Source of the DNA: Notolepis coatsorum
Lineage: Eukaryota > Chordata > Actinopteri > Aulopiformes > Paralepididae
Assembly (NCBI GenBank): GCA_963971535.1
Contig: CAXASK010000014.1
Location: forward strand, 454,635 to 518,634
Direction: 5' to 3'
Length of the DNA: 64,000 nt
This document shows positions 1-9,808 of this stretch, one piece after another (the first letter of the stretch is position 1; each line of letters starts with the position of its first letter). Below the pieces are notes generated by a model. The model did not search any database, had not been told where the DNA came from, and saw only the letters and a list, made by a program, of their open reading frames with translations. A program made the translations under genes and the position numbers.

Positions 1-130
1 TTGCTGCTTAAACGTATGTATAATGTATATTCAATATGCTGTCAATAGATGGAAGAAAATTAACTAATTAATCTCACAATTTTCTGTAATTAATCTAGAT
101 TAATCTAGATTAAAAATAGCATTTTTCTAC
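1..130. other. AT-rich intronic or 3' flank of the aldolase gene
   Basis: AT-rich sequence with repeated TAATCTAGATTAA-like motifs. A related motif recurs near 985-1000, on the other side of the foldback element at 131-756, so the two sides may be one older AT-rich repeat split by that insertion. No coding signal seen. Confidence 0.3.
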
Positions 131-756
131 TTAAAGGATAACTCCACTATTTTGGGAAATTAGCTTATTTAACATCTTCCCTGGAGTTAGACAAGAAGAT
201 GCATACCTTTTTTGTCTCTGTGCGTGCATTTTAGCTTTGGGAATAGATGCTCCGTTAGCATAGCTTAGCTTCATCACTGGAAGTGAGGCAGGACAGTAGC
301 CTTACAGTGCCTTACAGTGTATTGCAAGGTCTGACATTGACCAAACTTGATATGCATGACCTTGGTGGGCTCTAGGTCAACTCCTGAAAAGGGGGTCAAT
401 GTCAGACTTTGCAATCAAAAGTTAGGGGGCTAATAACCCTTGCCATAATTTCAGTGCGCCCCTAACTTTTGATTGCAAGGTCTGACATTGACCCCCTTTT
501 CAGGAGTTGACCTAGAGCCCACCAAGGTCATGCATATCAAGTTTGGTCAATGTCAGACCTTGCAATACACTGTAAGACACTGTAAGGCTACTGTCCTGCC
601 TCACTTCCAGTGATGAAGCTAAGCTATGCTAACGGAGCATCTATTCCCAAAGCTAAAATGCACGCACAGAGACAAAAAAGGTATGCATCTTCTTGTCTAA
701 CTCCAGGGAAGATGTTAAATAAGCTAATTTCCCAAAATAGTGGAGTTATCCTTTAA
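131..756. mobile_element. Foldback MITE with ~300-bp near-identical arms and TTAA ends
   Basis: Positions 135-430 and 458-752 are inverted copies of each other with only a few mismatches, around a 27-bp loop (431-457). TTAA is found directly at both outer ends (131-134 and 753-756), consistent with a TTAA target duplication as used by piggyBac-type transposases. The ends read AGGATAACTCC and GGAGTTATCCT. The arm identity indicates a young or gene-converted element. It lies downstream of the last visible aldolase exon, presumably in the next intron. Confidence 0.85.
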
Positions 757-1257
757 GACCGAAGCTTGTAACAGATATTTACTTGAGTAAAATCATGGAA
801 TTAATGTAAAATCAACACAAAGAAATTATATTTAGATTCAAAGACTATTTTAATAGCTTTCTTTGAATACAGTTTCTCTCCCATGTGAAATACAAATGTT
901 CAACAAAACCATCAACATTGACTCAGCTAGACCACTTTCTTATATCCGCGGCGCTAAGATTGAAGATTTTTCACTCCATAGATTAATCTAGATGAATTTA
1001 TTTGAATGCTTTAAATAATTTAAATTAATCTCCAAAGTTAAAGCATTCATTTTGACGGCCCTATTGATTCACTCGTATACCAAAATTCATTTGAATTGAA
1101 ATGTTTAGCTTCTCATCAAATATTGACATGCGATTAAAATGTCATTAATTTCGATTAATTAACTATAAAGTCTCGAATTAATTAGATAAAAAAAAAGAAA
1201 CGAATCCCACCACTATAGCGTAAACACAAACTTGATAAAAAGCCGCTTCACACCGAC
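757..1257. other. Intronic AT-rich sequence
   Basis: No ORF or recognisable exon. AT-rich stretches such as ATTAATTTCGATTAATTAA near 1143-1163 look like remnants of an old non-autonomous DNA element. The next aldolase exon expected after residue 180 is not found here, so it lies beyond position 1. Confidence 0.3.
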
Positions 1258-1418
1258 CTGTTGGCAGATGCTAGCGTAGCGCGCCAGCACGTTGGCGTTC
1301 TCGAAGATGGCTAGCTCAGAGGGCGTGGTGTCGCTGATCTTCAACACACAGCGCCACTTGGCGAAGTCTGCTCCATCCTTCTTGTACTGGGCACAGCGCT
1401 CGGAGAGCCCGTCCAGAC
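1258..1418 (-). CDS. aldoc: Aldolase coding exon 4 (161 nt)
   Basis: Acceptor GTGTGCAG at 1419-1426 and donor CAG|GTCGGTGTG at 1257. The exon encodes the segment starting [20 protein letters not shown] and ending at ARYASICQQ. It contains the active-site Lys of WRCVLK. It starts in phase 1 and ends on a codon boundary. The reading frame is undamaged. Confidence 0.93.
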
Positions 1419-4400
1419 CTGCACACCATCACACATGAACACACGCCGCAGAACGTCACTTAAACAGACGCATAAAGGAACACGGCAATATTATGGGAAT
1501 AATGGGCTTGTCGACTTCTCCAGAGTCAGACAGGAAGATATATATAGTAGATACCAATAGAAAGCTATCCGTCTGCAAGCTAGCCTAGCTTAGCACAAAT
1601 TAATGGAAGCGGATACGGATCAGCTAGCCCTATAGCTGTTAGCCAAAAACACCTCTCCCGGAGTTTTAAGCTAGGCTAGTGGTCCCCATCTGCTTACATT
1701 AATTTGTGCTAAGCTAACCTAGCGTGCAGCCAGATAGCTTTCTACTAAAACCTAAGTTAATAACAACATAAGAGCGGGTGGTGTGTCGTGTGTCTCTCAC
1801 CCTGAGTGGTGGTCTCTCCATTGGTTCCAGCCAGAGGCACGACACCCTTATCAACCTGTGAGGAGGAAAACACTGTTATAAATAATGTTATACATTATAC
1901 TTCTGGGGGGGTGGGCGGTGGGTGGGTTATGTCTTTTGTGTTGTTTGTGATATTTTTGTATTTTTTACTTTTTATTTGTATTTAGTACTATTAGAGTCTA
2001 TAGTCTAGAGTTATATATAACACATATTTCTAATTTCTTATTGTTTTATCATTATTATTATTACTATTGTTGGTGTGTTATTATTGATATTGTTGTTGTT
2101 GTGTTTTTGTTTTGTGGAAATTTAAAAAAAAAATCAAAGAAATGCGATCGCAAAAAACAAAGAATGTTATACATATTACATTATACATGCTATATACATA
2201 TGACATTATTTACATATAATAGTATGCATGTTATGCAGGTGACATTATACATGCTATACGTGAGAATTATACATGCTATGAATATTACATTATACATGTT
2301 ATATACACGATATAGCCCCTGATATGTGTTTATCTGTAGTGTTGTCTGTAGTGTTGTCTGTAGCGTCTGTAGCGTTGTCTGTAGTGTCTGTAGTGTCTGT
2401 AGTGTCTGTAGTGTCTGTAGTGTCTGTAGTGTCTGTAGTGTCTGTAGCGTCTGTAGCGTCTGTAGCGTCTGTAGTGTCTGTAGCGTCTGTAGTGTCTAGT
2501 GTCTGTAGTGTCTAGTGTCTGTAGTGTCTGTAGTGTCTGTAGTGTCTGTAGTGTCTGTAGCGTCTGTAGCGTCTGTAGCGTCTGTAGCGTCTGTAGTGTC
2601 TGTAGCGTCTGTAGTGTCTAGTGTCTGTAGTGTCTGTAGTGTTGTCTGTAGTGTCTGTAGTGTCTAGTGTCTGTAGTGTCTGTAGTGTCTAGTGTCTGTA
2701 GTGTCTGTAGTGTCTGTAGTGTCTGTAGTGTCTCTAGTGTCTCTAGTGTCTCTAGTGTCTGTAGTGTCTGTAGTGTCTGTAGTGTCTGTAGTGTCTGTAG
2801 TGTCTAGTGTCTGTAGTGTCTGTAGTGTCTGTAGTGTCTGTAGTGTCTAGTGTCTGTAGTGTCTGTAGTGTCTGTAGTGTCTGTAGTGTCTGTAGTGTCT
2901 AGTGTCTGTAGTGTCTGTAGTGTCTGTAGTGTCTGTAGTGTCTGTAGTGTCTGTAGTGTCTAGTGTCTGTAGTGTCTGTAGTGTCTGTAGTGTCTGTAGT
3001 GTCTGTAGTGTCTGTAGTGTCTGTAGTGTCTAGTGTCTGTAGTGTCTAGTGTCTGTAGTGTCTGTAGTGTCTGTAGTGTCTGTAGTGTCTGTAGTGTCTG
3101 TAGTGTCTAGTGTCTGTAGTGTCTAGTGTCTGTAGCGTCTGTAGTGTCTGTAGTGTCTGTAGTGTCTGTAGTGTCTGTAGTGTCTAGTGTCTGTAGTGTC
3201 TAGTGTCTGTAGTGTCTGTAGTGTCTGTAGTGTCTGTAGCGTCTGTAGTGTCTGTAGCGTCTGTAGTGTCTGTAGTGTCTGTAGTGTCTGTAGTGTCTGT
3301 AGTGTCTGTAGTGTCTGTAGTGTCTGTAGTGTCTGTAGTGTCTAGTGTCTGTAGTGTCTGTAGTGTCTAGTGTCTGTAGTGTCTGTAGTGTCTGTAGCGT
3401 CTGTAGCGTCTGTAGCGTCTGTAGCGTCTGTAGCGTCTGTAGCGTCTGTAGCGTCTGTAGTGTCTGTAGTGTCTGTAGTGTCTGTAGTGTCTGTAGTGTC
3501 TAGTGTCTGTAGTGTCTGTAGTGTCTGTAGTGTCTAGTGTCTGTAGTGTCTAGTGTCTGTAGTGTCTAGTGTCTGTAGTGTCTAGTGTCTGTAGTGTCTG
3601 TAGTGTCTGTAGTGTCTGTAGTGTCTGTAGTGTCTAGTGTCTGTAGTGTCTAGTGTCTGTAGTGTCTGTAGTGTCTGTAGTGTCTGTAGTGTCTGTAGTG
3701 TCTAGTGTCTGTAGTGTCTGTAGTGTCTGTAGTGTCTGTAGTGTCTGTAGTGTCTGTAGTGTCTGTAGTGTCTGTAGTGTCTGTAGTGTCTGTAGTGTCT
3801 AGCGTCTGTAGCGTCTGTAGTGTCTGTAGTGTCTGTAGTGTCTAGTGTCTGTAGTGTCTGTAGTGTCTGTAGTGTCTGTAGTGTCTGTAGTGTCTGTAGT
3901 GTCTAGTGTCTGTAGTGTCTGTAGTGTCTGTAGTGTCTGTAGTGTCTAGTGTCTGTAGTGTCTAGTGTCTAGTGTCTGTAGTGTCTGTAGTGTCTGTAGT
4001 GTCTGTAGTGTCTGTCTGTAGTGTCTGTAGTGTCTGTAGTGTCTGTAGTGTCTGTAGTGTCTAGTGTCTGTAGTGTCTGTAGTGTCTGTAGTGTCTGTAG
4101 TGTCTCTAGTGTCTGTAGTGTCTGTAGTGTCTAGTGTCTGTAGTGTCTAGTGTCTGTAGTGTCTAGTGTCTGTAGTGTCTAGTGTCTGTAGTGTCTGTAG
4201 TGTCTAGTGTCTGTAGTGTCTGTAGTGTCTGTAGTGTCTAGTGTCTGTAGTGTCTGTAGTGTCTGTAGTGTCTGTAGTGTCTAGTGTCTGTAGTGTCTGT
4301 AGTGTCTGTAGTGTCTAGTGTCTGTAGTGTCTGTAGTGTCTGTAGTGTCTGTAGTGTCTAGTGTCTGTAGTGTCTGTAGTGTCTGTAGTGTCTAGTGTCT

Positions 4401-7400
4401 GTAGTGTCTGTAGTGTCTGTAGTGTCTAGTGTCTGTAGTGTCTGTAGTGTCTGTAGTGTCTGTAGTGTCTGTAGTTGTAGTGTCTGTAGTGTCTGTAGTG
4501 TCTGTAGTGTCTAGTGTCTGTAGTGTCTGTAGTGTCTGTAGTGTCTAGTGTCTGTAGTGTCTGTAGTGTCTGTAGCGTCTGTAGTGTCTGTAGCGTCTGT
4601 AGTGTCTGTAGCGTCTGTAGTGTCTGTAGTGTCTAGTGTCTGTAGTGTCTAGTGTCTGTAGTGTCTGTAGTGTCTAGTGTCTGTAGTGTCTGTAGTGTCT
4701 GTAGTGTCTGTAGTGTCTGTAGTGTCTGTAGTGTCTAGTGTCTGTAGTGTCTGTAGTGTCTGTAGTGTCTGTAGTGTCTGTAGCGTCTGTAGCGTCTGTA
4801 GCGTCTGTAGTGTCTGTAGTGTCTGTAGTGTCTGTAGTGTCTGTAGTGTCTGTAGTGTCTAGTGTCTGTAGTGTCTGTAGTGTCTGTAGTGTCTGTAGTG
4901 TCTGTAGTGTCTGTAGTGTCTGTAGTGTCTGTAGTGTCTAGTGTCTGTAGTGTCTGTAGTGTCTGTAGTGTCTAGTGTCTGTAGTGTCTGTAGTGTCTGT
5001 AGTGTCTGTAGTGTCTGTAGTGTCTGTAGTGTCTGTAGTGTCTGTAGTGTCTCTAGTGTCTGTAGTGTCTGTAGTGTCTAGTGTCTGTAGTGTCTGTAGT
5101 GTCTGTAGTGTCTGTAGTGTCTGTAGTGTCTAGTGTCTGTAGTGTCTGTAGCGTCTGTAGTGTCTGTAGTGTCTGTAGTGTCTAGTGTCTGTAGTGTCTG
5201 TAGCGTCTGTAGCGTCTGTAGTGTCTAGTGTCTGTAGTGTCTGTAGCGTCTGTAGTGTCTGTAGTGTCTGTAGTGTCTGTAGTGTCTGTAGTGTCTAGTG
5301 TCTGTAGTGTCTGTAGTGTCTGTAGTGTCTGTAGTGTCTAGTGTCTGTAGTGTCTGTAGTGTCTGTAGTGTCTGTAGTGTCTGTCTGTAGTGTCTGTAGT
5401 GTCTGTAGTGTCTGTAGTGTCTGTAGTGTCTGTAGTGTCTAGTGTCTGTAGTGTCTGTAGTGTCTGTAGTGTCTAGTGTCTGTAGTGTCTGTAGTGTCTG
5501 TAGTGTCTGTAGTGTCTGTAGTGTCTCTAGTGTCTGTAGTGTCTGTAGTGTCTAGTGTCTGTAGTGTCTGTAGTGTCTGTAGTGTCTGTAGTGTCTGTAG
5601 TGTCTAGTGTCTGTAGTGTCTGTAGCGTCTGTAGTGTCTGTAGTGTCTGTAGTGTCTGTAGTGTCTAGTGTCTGTAGTGTCTCTAGTGTCTGTAGTGTCT
5701 GTAGTGTCTGTAGTGTCTGTAGCGTCTAGTGTCTGTAGCGTCTAGTGTCTGTAGTGTCTGTAGTGTCTGTAGCGTCTGTAGTGTCTGTAGTGTCTGTAGT
5801 GTCTGTAGTGTCTGTAGTGTCTAGTGTCTGTAGTGTCTGTAGCGTCTCTAGTGTCTGTAGTGTCTGTAGTGTCTGTAGTGTCTGTAGCGTCTGTAGTGTC
5901 TGTAGTGTCTGTAGTGTCTGTAGTGTCTGTAGTGTCTGTAGTGTCTGTAGTGTCTGTAGTGTCTGTAGTGTCTGTAGCGTTGTCTGTAGCGTTGTCTGTA
6001 GCGTGTAGTGTCTGTAGTGTCTGTAGTGTCTGTAGTGTCTGTAGCGTTGTCTGTAGCGCTGTCTACCTTGATTCCTACGACCATGTCGCGGTCCTTGATG
6101 AGCTGGGCGAAGGAGACCCCGTCGTCCGTGTTCTGGTAGAGCGTCTCGTGGAAGAAGATCACGCCTCCGATGCAGCTGTCCATCCTCTCGTCGGACGTGA
6201 ACAGCAGCTGGCGGTAGCGCCGGCGGTTCTCCTCCGTGTTCTCCACGCCGATGGGGCTGAAGCGCTTCGACATACTGCCTGGAAACACACAATACACCGT
6301 ACCGTAGGGGGCGGCCTTAGCCGCGTTCCACCCGTTTCAAAATGAACGCTAACCCCGCTGGCAGGGCCCCCGGAATGACAAAGCGTTTTGGTTTTTGGTA
6401 GGGATGCTCGATATTGGCTTTTTTTTACTGATACCGATATACCGATATTGTCCAACTCTTAATTTCCGATACCGATATCAACCGATATCGATATATGCAA
6501 AAAAAAAAAAAAAAATTCAGGTAATTAACATTACATATCTCTTGTTGTGGAATTAACACAACATTATGCATACTTTTGACAATAAATAAATTCAGAATTT
6601 GTTCTTACTTGCTTGCCTGGGTAAATAAAGGTTATAGAAATGTAAAAAAAAAAGAAATTAAAAAAAAAAATTTGAAAACAGATACCGATATTTTCCGATA
6701 TCACATTTTAATGCAGATATCGGCCGATAATATCGGTAGGCCGATAATATCGGACATCCCTAGTTTTTGGTAATCGAAAAGAAACAGAGGGGGATATCGA
6801 GTGAAAAATATGTGATGTAAAAAATAGAAAGAGTTTCTTTGATAAAAGTTCTAGGGGTAGATATTGACCAGAAATTAACATGGAAACAACATGTTAAAGG
6901 GGAACTATCTTATAAATGGCCTTTTTGAGTGTTTAGCATTGTTTCCTAGCTATGTGAACTTATATTAATATGATCTATGTCTCAAAATTCTCATATTGGC
7001 GCATTCTTCCAATTCTCCTCTCACAATATTCACCCTCACTGAACTGAGTCATTTGAAAATGTGCGCGATATGTGATGTCAGAGAGACACCGCTGCATGTT
7101 AATGTTCAGGGGGGCCGGCCCGGCGCAGTGGTTTAGGAGCCCAGGCTCAAAACAGCTCGAGATCTTGAGGTAGAAAAATGCTGTTTTTGAGGACTTGATT
7201 AGAAATACAAAACAATGAATAAAAAAAATATATATATTACAGAGGTGTTTCATAGACTCACAGGAATTGTGTAAAAGTGCCCAAATAGTGAAAGAAATAG
7301 TAAAATAGTTCCCCTTTAACTATATTCAAGGGAAAATGTCGAAGTCAGTAGCAATATTGTATAAATGTAAGGATATATTAAACTACAAAGCCTTGCACAT

Positions 7401-8710
7401 CATTTACTGCTCACTTATACTTCCTTACATATCTTACTGTGTGGAAGTATGGGGGTCGACATTTAAAAAGACAGTAAATCCAATAGTCTTACTGGATTTG
7501 TGTGGTCATAGTATACTAAATTTTTTTTTTAACCGCGACGGGCATATGGTAATAGGGAGGATATAAAGCATGTTAAAGACGCACTTATTGGACGCGTTGC
7601 TCGCGGAGTTTACATAGAAACAGCGCGACTCCCAAGAAGAGTTATCAACACAGGCTGTAGAACGCAGGGCTGAAGAGATTAAACTACAGTGTGGTACTGC
7701 TCCACACGTTCCTGCAGCGGGAGCGTTATGTGACTGTAGCCGCGTTTTGAATACGTCATCACAACAACGCGTTAGGTACAATTCGCACTGTTGGATCTCA
7801 CGTGAATCGATACTCTGTAGTACCGACGTGTTTCGGTAGGTACCTTTTAAAAGTACCGAATTCGGTACCCATCCCTAGTCATCACGTTGTAATTTTTCGG
7901 CTGATTATCTAATCATCCTGAAATCAACGCTAGATTATCATTATTATATCTCGTCGTGCATACATGAAATGGCCATCGTACCCCCCCCCCCCCCACCGCA
8001 GTCAACGGTAATAAGCACATACACCTACACACAGATAGCTTTGATCGCGGTAGAAATAAATAGCAGATCAAGGCAAGGTTTCATATATAGTCGTTACCTT
8101 GTCTCTGATGTAACAATCCAATGATCTGATCGCCATTCCAGTTATCCACAGCGATCATGTCCCCGACATTACCGAGCGTTACACACGGACAGGCGGGCGG
8201 GGTTAATATTCCATGGCGTCCGTGTAAGCCCCTGGCTCGCCTGAGTATTTAAACCCCGCCCGCACCGCTCAGAACGGCTCATAAAACACACCAGCCCATT
8301 TACAATGGGATTCAATAGCTCCGCAAGGCAGTAGAGGGCGGTGTTGACCGTCTGCCAGCTCAGACACATTCACCGGGGTATACAGAGGCTGCAGACATGA
8401 ATTATGAATAGATATAGCGAATAAACGAAATAACGATAAACGAAATAAATGAGTTAACTCGTTTTTGGCAATATTCGCATGGCGGGCAATAACGAGTATA
8501 CTTGTTTTTGGCTATTATTGTGTTAAGTGTCTATTTTTTATAATTTTGTCATTATTAAAGACAGACAGACAGACAAAGAGACAGACACACACACATACCG
8601 GTGGATTCATCGGCTGCCAGGATGCCTTTCCCTGGAGCCACAATCCTCTCAGCGATGTCCTGAAGCTCTTTCTTCTGCTCCGGAGTGAACGCAGGATACT
8701 GGTGAGTCAT
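1258..8710 (-). CDS. aldoc: Fructose-bisphosphate aldolase, aldolase C type (3' part missing)
   Basis: Class I aldolase, cytosolic glycolytic enzyme that cleaves fructose 1,6-bisphosphate to dihydroxyacetone phosphate and glyceraldehyde 3-phosphate through a lysine Schiff base. Four coding exons are visible on the minus strand: 8599-8710, 6067-6278, 1801-1855 and 1258-1418. All boundaries are GT-AG and phases agree. Lengths 112, 212, 55 and 161 nt are those of the conserved vertebrate aldolase exons and give 180 codons. Visible landmarks are [16 protein letters not shown] at the start, [10 protein letters not shown] with the active-site Asp, VVGIK with the phosphate-site Lys, [16 protein letters not shown], and FAKWRCVLK with the active-site Lys. 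The Schiff-base Lys near residue 229 and the C-terminal Tyr lie in exons outside the window. Wording such as [10 protein letters not shown] and [17 protein letters not shown] resembles fish aldolase C more than A or B. The paralogue (a or b copy) is not certain. Confidence 0.93.
1545..1750. mobile_element. Short inverted-repeat MITE in aldolase intron 4
   Basis: The left part (about 1545-1612) and right part (about 1690-1750) are imperfect reverse complements. Both share TTAGCACAAATTAAT-type cores and GAAAGCTATC near the outer ends. It lies in the intron between coding exons 3 and 4. Confidence 0.6.
1801..1855 (-). CDS. aldoc: Aldolase coding exon 3 (55 nt)
   Basis: Acceptor TCCTCACAG|GTTGAT at 1856, donor CAGG|GTGAGAG at 1800. 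It encodes [18 protein letters not shown] plus the first base of the next Gly codon. The 55-nt length is the invariant size of this aldolase exon. Confidence 0.93.
1862..2330. repeat. AT-rich intron with degenerate ACATTATACATG repeats
   Basis: From about 2165 to 2315 the motif ACATTATACATGYTAT recurs imperfectly about five times. The open frame over this region is low complexity and not credible as a gene. Confidence 0.4.
2331..6062. repeat. 3.7-kb minisatellite of 9-bp unit TGTCTGTAG in aldolase intron
   Basis: About 400 head-to-tail copies of TGTCTGTAG on the plus strand. It is mixed with a 7-bp short form TGTCTAG, a CGTCTGTAG variant and occasional TGTCTCTAG. Because 9 is divisible by 3, long Ser/Val/Cys-type frames stay open, but these are artefacts. 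The array starts inside the intron between coding exons 2 and 3 and runs up to the donor of exon 2 at 6066. Confidence 0.97.
6067..6278 (-). CDS. aldoc: Aldolase coding exon 2 (212 nt)
   Basis: Acceptor TGTTTCCAG|GCAGTATG at 6279-6280 and donor ATCAAG|GTAGAC at 6066. It encodes [18 protein letters not shown] through VVGIK, including [14 protein letters not shown] and the phosphate-binding Lys. The donor's first intron bases, GTAGACAGCGCTACAGACA, already belong to the minisatellite in reverse orientation. Confidence 0.95.
6279..6390. other. Intron sequence next to exon 2
   Basis: Unique-looking intron with the polypyrimidine side of the exon 2 acceptor. No other feature. Confidence 0.4.
6391..6770. 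mobile_element. hAT-type MITE with 8-bp target duplication GTTTTTGG
   Basis: Element 6399-6762 begins TAGGGATGCTCGATATTGG and ends ATAATATCGGACATCCCTA. Interiors are rich in CCGATATCGG motifs. The 8-bp GTTTTTGG is present at 6391-6398 and 6763-6770. Eight-base duplication and these termini are those of hAT non-autonomous elements. A second copy of the family is at 30309-30734. Confidence 0.92.
6845..7495 (+). pseudogene. LINE reverse-transcriptase C-terminal fragment split by a MITE
   Basis: The reading [17 protein letters not shown], then [20 protein letters not shown] and [20 protein letters not shown], matches the region after the RT domain of L2/CR1-group LINE ORF2. The same kind of segment is found at 33930-34556. 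The frame reads through exactly if the element at 6898-7315 and one TTAA copy are removed. It is a 5'- and 3'-truncated, dead copy. Confidence 0.75.
6894..7319. mobile_element. TTAA-flanked MITE inserted in the LINE fragment
   Basis: TTAA at 6894-6897 and 7316-7319 flank a 418-bp insert beginning AGGGGAACTAT and ending ATAGTTCCCCT. The ends are inverted and resemble those of the foldback element at 135-752 (AGGATAACT). The insertion interrupts a LINE codon frame without loss of bases. Confidence 0.88.
7500..7876. mobile_element. Decayed DNA-element remnant ending in a hAT-like terminus
   Basis: The right end GTACCGAATTCGGTACCCATCCCTA-like sequence (7852-7876) is a hAT MITE terminus. A matching left end is not found, so only a fragment is claimed. 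The rest of the stretch has no coding signal. Confidence 0.4.
7877..8089. other. Intron sequence with a C14 run
   Basis: No gene. A run of about 14 cytosines lies at 7981-7994. Confidence 0.4.
8098..8158 (-). other. Candidate alternative first coding exon of the aldolase gene
   Basis: On the minus strand an ATG at 8158 opens [20 protein letters not shown] and ends at a donor-like CAAG|GTAACG (8097) in phase 1. That is the same phase as coding exon 1, so a splice to exon 2 (GC AGT ATG) would be in frame. About 90 bp upstream is a GC box plus TTTAAATA block. Such a product would lack the first 37 residues, including the [10 protein letters not shown] active-site Asp, so it might not be a normal aldolase. 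Phase agreement has a one-in-three chance of being coincidental. No homology is recognised in the 20 residues. Confidence 0.28.
8212..8266 (-). promoter_or_regulatory. Promoter-like GC box and TATA-like block inside the aldolase intron
   Basis: Minus strand reads GCGGGCGGGGTTTAAATACTC, with the GC box at about 8254-8263 and TTTAAATA at 8246-8253. A second CCCCGCCCGCC lies downstream near 8190-8200. Spacing suggests initiation near 8215-8225. A short upstream ATG (8212-8214) gives a 3-codon uORF. The plus strand would not give the same arrangement. Confidence 0.35.
8267..8598. other. Aldolase intron 2 segment
   Basis: No further coding signal. Short AT-rich repeats ATAACGATAAACGAAATAA lie near 8415-8450, and the GACA/CACA simple repeat near 8560-8595 ends at the exon 1 donor. 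Confidence 0.35.
8599..8710 (-). CDS. aldoc: Aldolase coding exon 1 with the start codon (112 nt)
   Basis: The ATG is at 8708-8710. [16 protein letters not shown] matches the usual aldolase N-terminus and length. The donor is ACCG|GTATGTG at 8598. The acceptor is the AG at 8712-8713, only one base before the ATG. Everything upstream of it is a (CT)n tract on the sense strand. The exon ends in phase 1 inside the Gly of ADESTG. Confidence 0.95.
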
Positions 8711-8713
<3 letters not shown>

Positions 8714-8750
<37 letters not shown>

Positions 8751-8901
8751 GGAGAGAGAGAGAGAGAGAGAGAGACAGATAAATGGAGAGAGAGAGAGAG
8801 AGAGAAATGGAGGGACAGACAGAGAGAGAGACAGAAATTGACACAGACAGACAGACAGACAGACCGACAGAGAGGGGGAGAGAGAGAGAGAGAGAGACAG
8901 A

Positions 8902-8993
<92 letters not shown>

Positions 8994-9642
8994 AATGGAG
9001 GGACAGACAGAGAGAGAGAGAGAGAGAGACAGAAATTGACACAGACAGACAGACAGACAGACAGACAGACCGACAGAGAGGGGGGAGAGAGAGAGATAGC
9101 GAGGGAGAGAGAGAGACAGAAAATGGAGGGAGACAGACAGAGAGAGAGAGACAGGCAGATAGAGAGGGAGAGAGAGACAGAAATTGAGAGAGACAGAAAT
9201 GGAGAGAGACAGACAGAGGGGAAGAGAGACAGAGAGATAAAGAGAGAGGGAAGGAGAGACAGACAGAGAGAGAGACAGACAGATCGCGAGGGAGAGAGAG
9301 AGAGACAAAGAGGGAGAGAGAGAGAGACAGAGAGATCAAGAGAGAGGGAGGGAGAGAGACAGAGATCAAGAGAGAGGGAGGGAGAGACAGAGATCAAGAG
9401 AGAGAGAGGGAGAGAGACAGAGATCAAGAGAGAGGGAGGGAGAGACAGACAGAGAGAGAGACAGACAGATCGCGAGGGAGAGAGAGAGACAGATAGCGAG
9501 GGAGGGAGAGAGAGAGAGACAAAGAGGGAGAGAGAGAGACAGAGAGATCAAGAGAGAGGGAGGGAGAGAGACAGAGATCAAGAGAGAGAGAGACAGAGAT
9601 CAAGAGAGAGAGAGGGAGAGAGACACGCACGCACAGAGAGAG
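8714..9642. repeat. 0.9-kb (GA)n/GACA purine-strand microsatellite forming the exon acceptor tract
   Basis: Compound (GA)n, GACA and ATGGAGAGA repeats on the plus strand, so (CT)n on the aldolase sense strand. It serves directly as the polypyrimidine tract of the coding exon 1 acceptor. Long open frames on both strands here (Ser/Leu-rich and Arg/Glu-rich) are artefacts of the repeat. Confidence 0.95.
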
Positions 9643-9808
9643 AGATGTTAAAGGATCTTTCCTAATGTATCATGGATAATACAAGATGGCTTCCATAGAT
9701 TCTTGATGGTGTTGTTTTATATATGAACCACGGCACTGGGTCTAAGTTCTGTCACAGAATTGTCCTTTTTGATCAAATTTCGACCATTCTATGTTGTCGG
9801 CAACTTAC

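Noticed and set aside
2331-6062. CRISPR-like array
   Set aside because: Direct 9-bp repeats with no unique spacers, in a eukaryotic intron.
5726-6345. Fusion-looking proteins joining aldolase-like residues to TDTTDTT or SVV repeats
   Set aside because: These are read-through of exon 2 across its donor into the 9-bp satellite. The splice site at 6066 ends the coding part.
8555-9665. Long Ser/Leu-rich minus frame and Arg/Glu-rich plus frame of 200-290 codons
   Set aside because: Repeat artefacts of the (GA)n tract. Only the last part of the minus frame (8599-8710) is a true aldolase exon.
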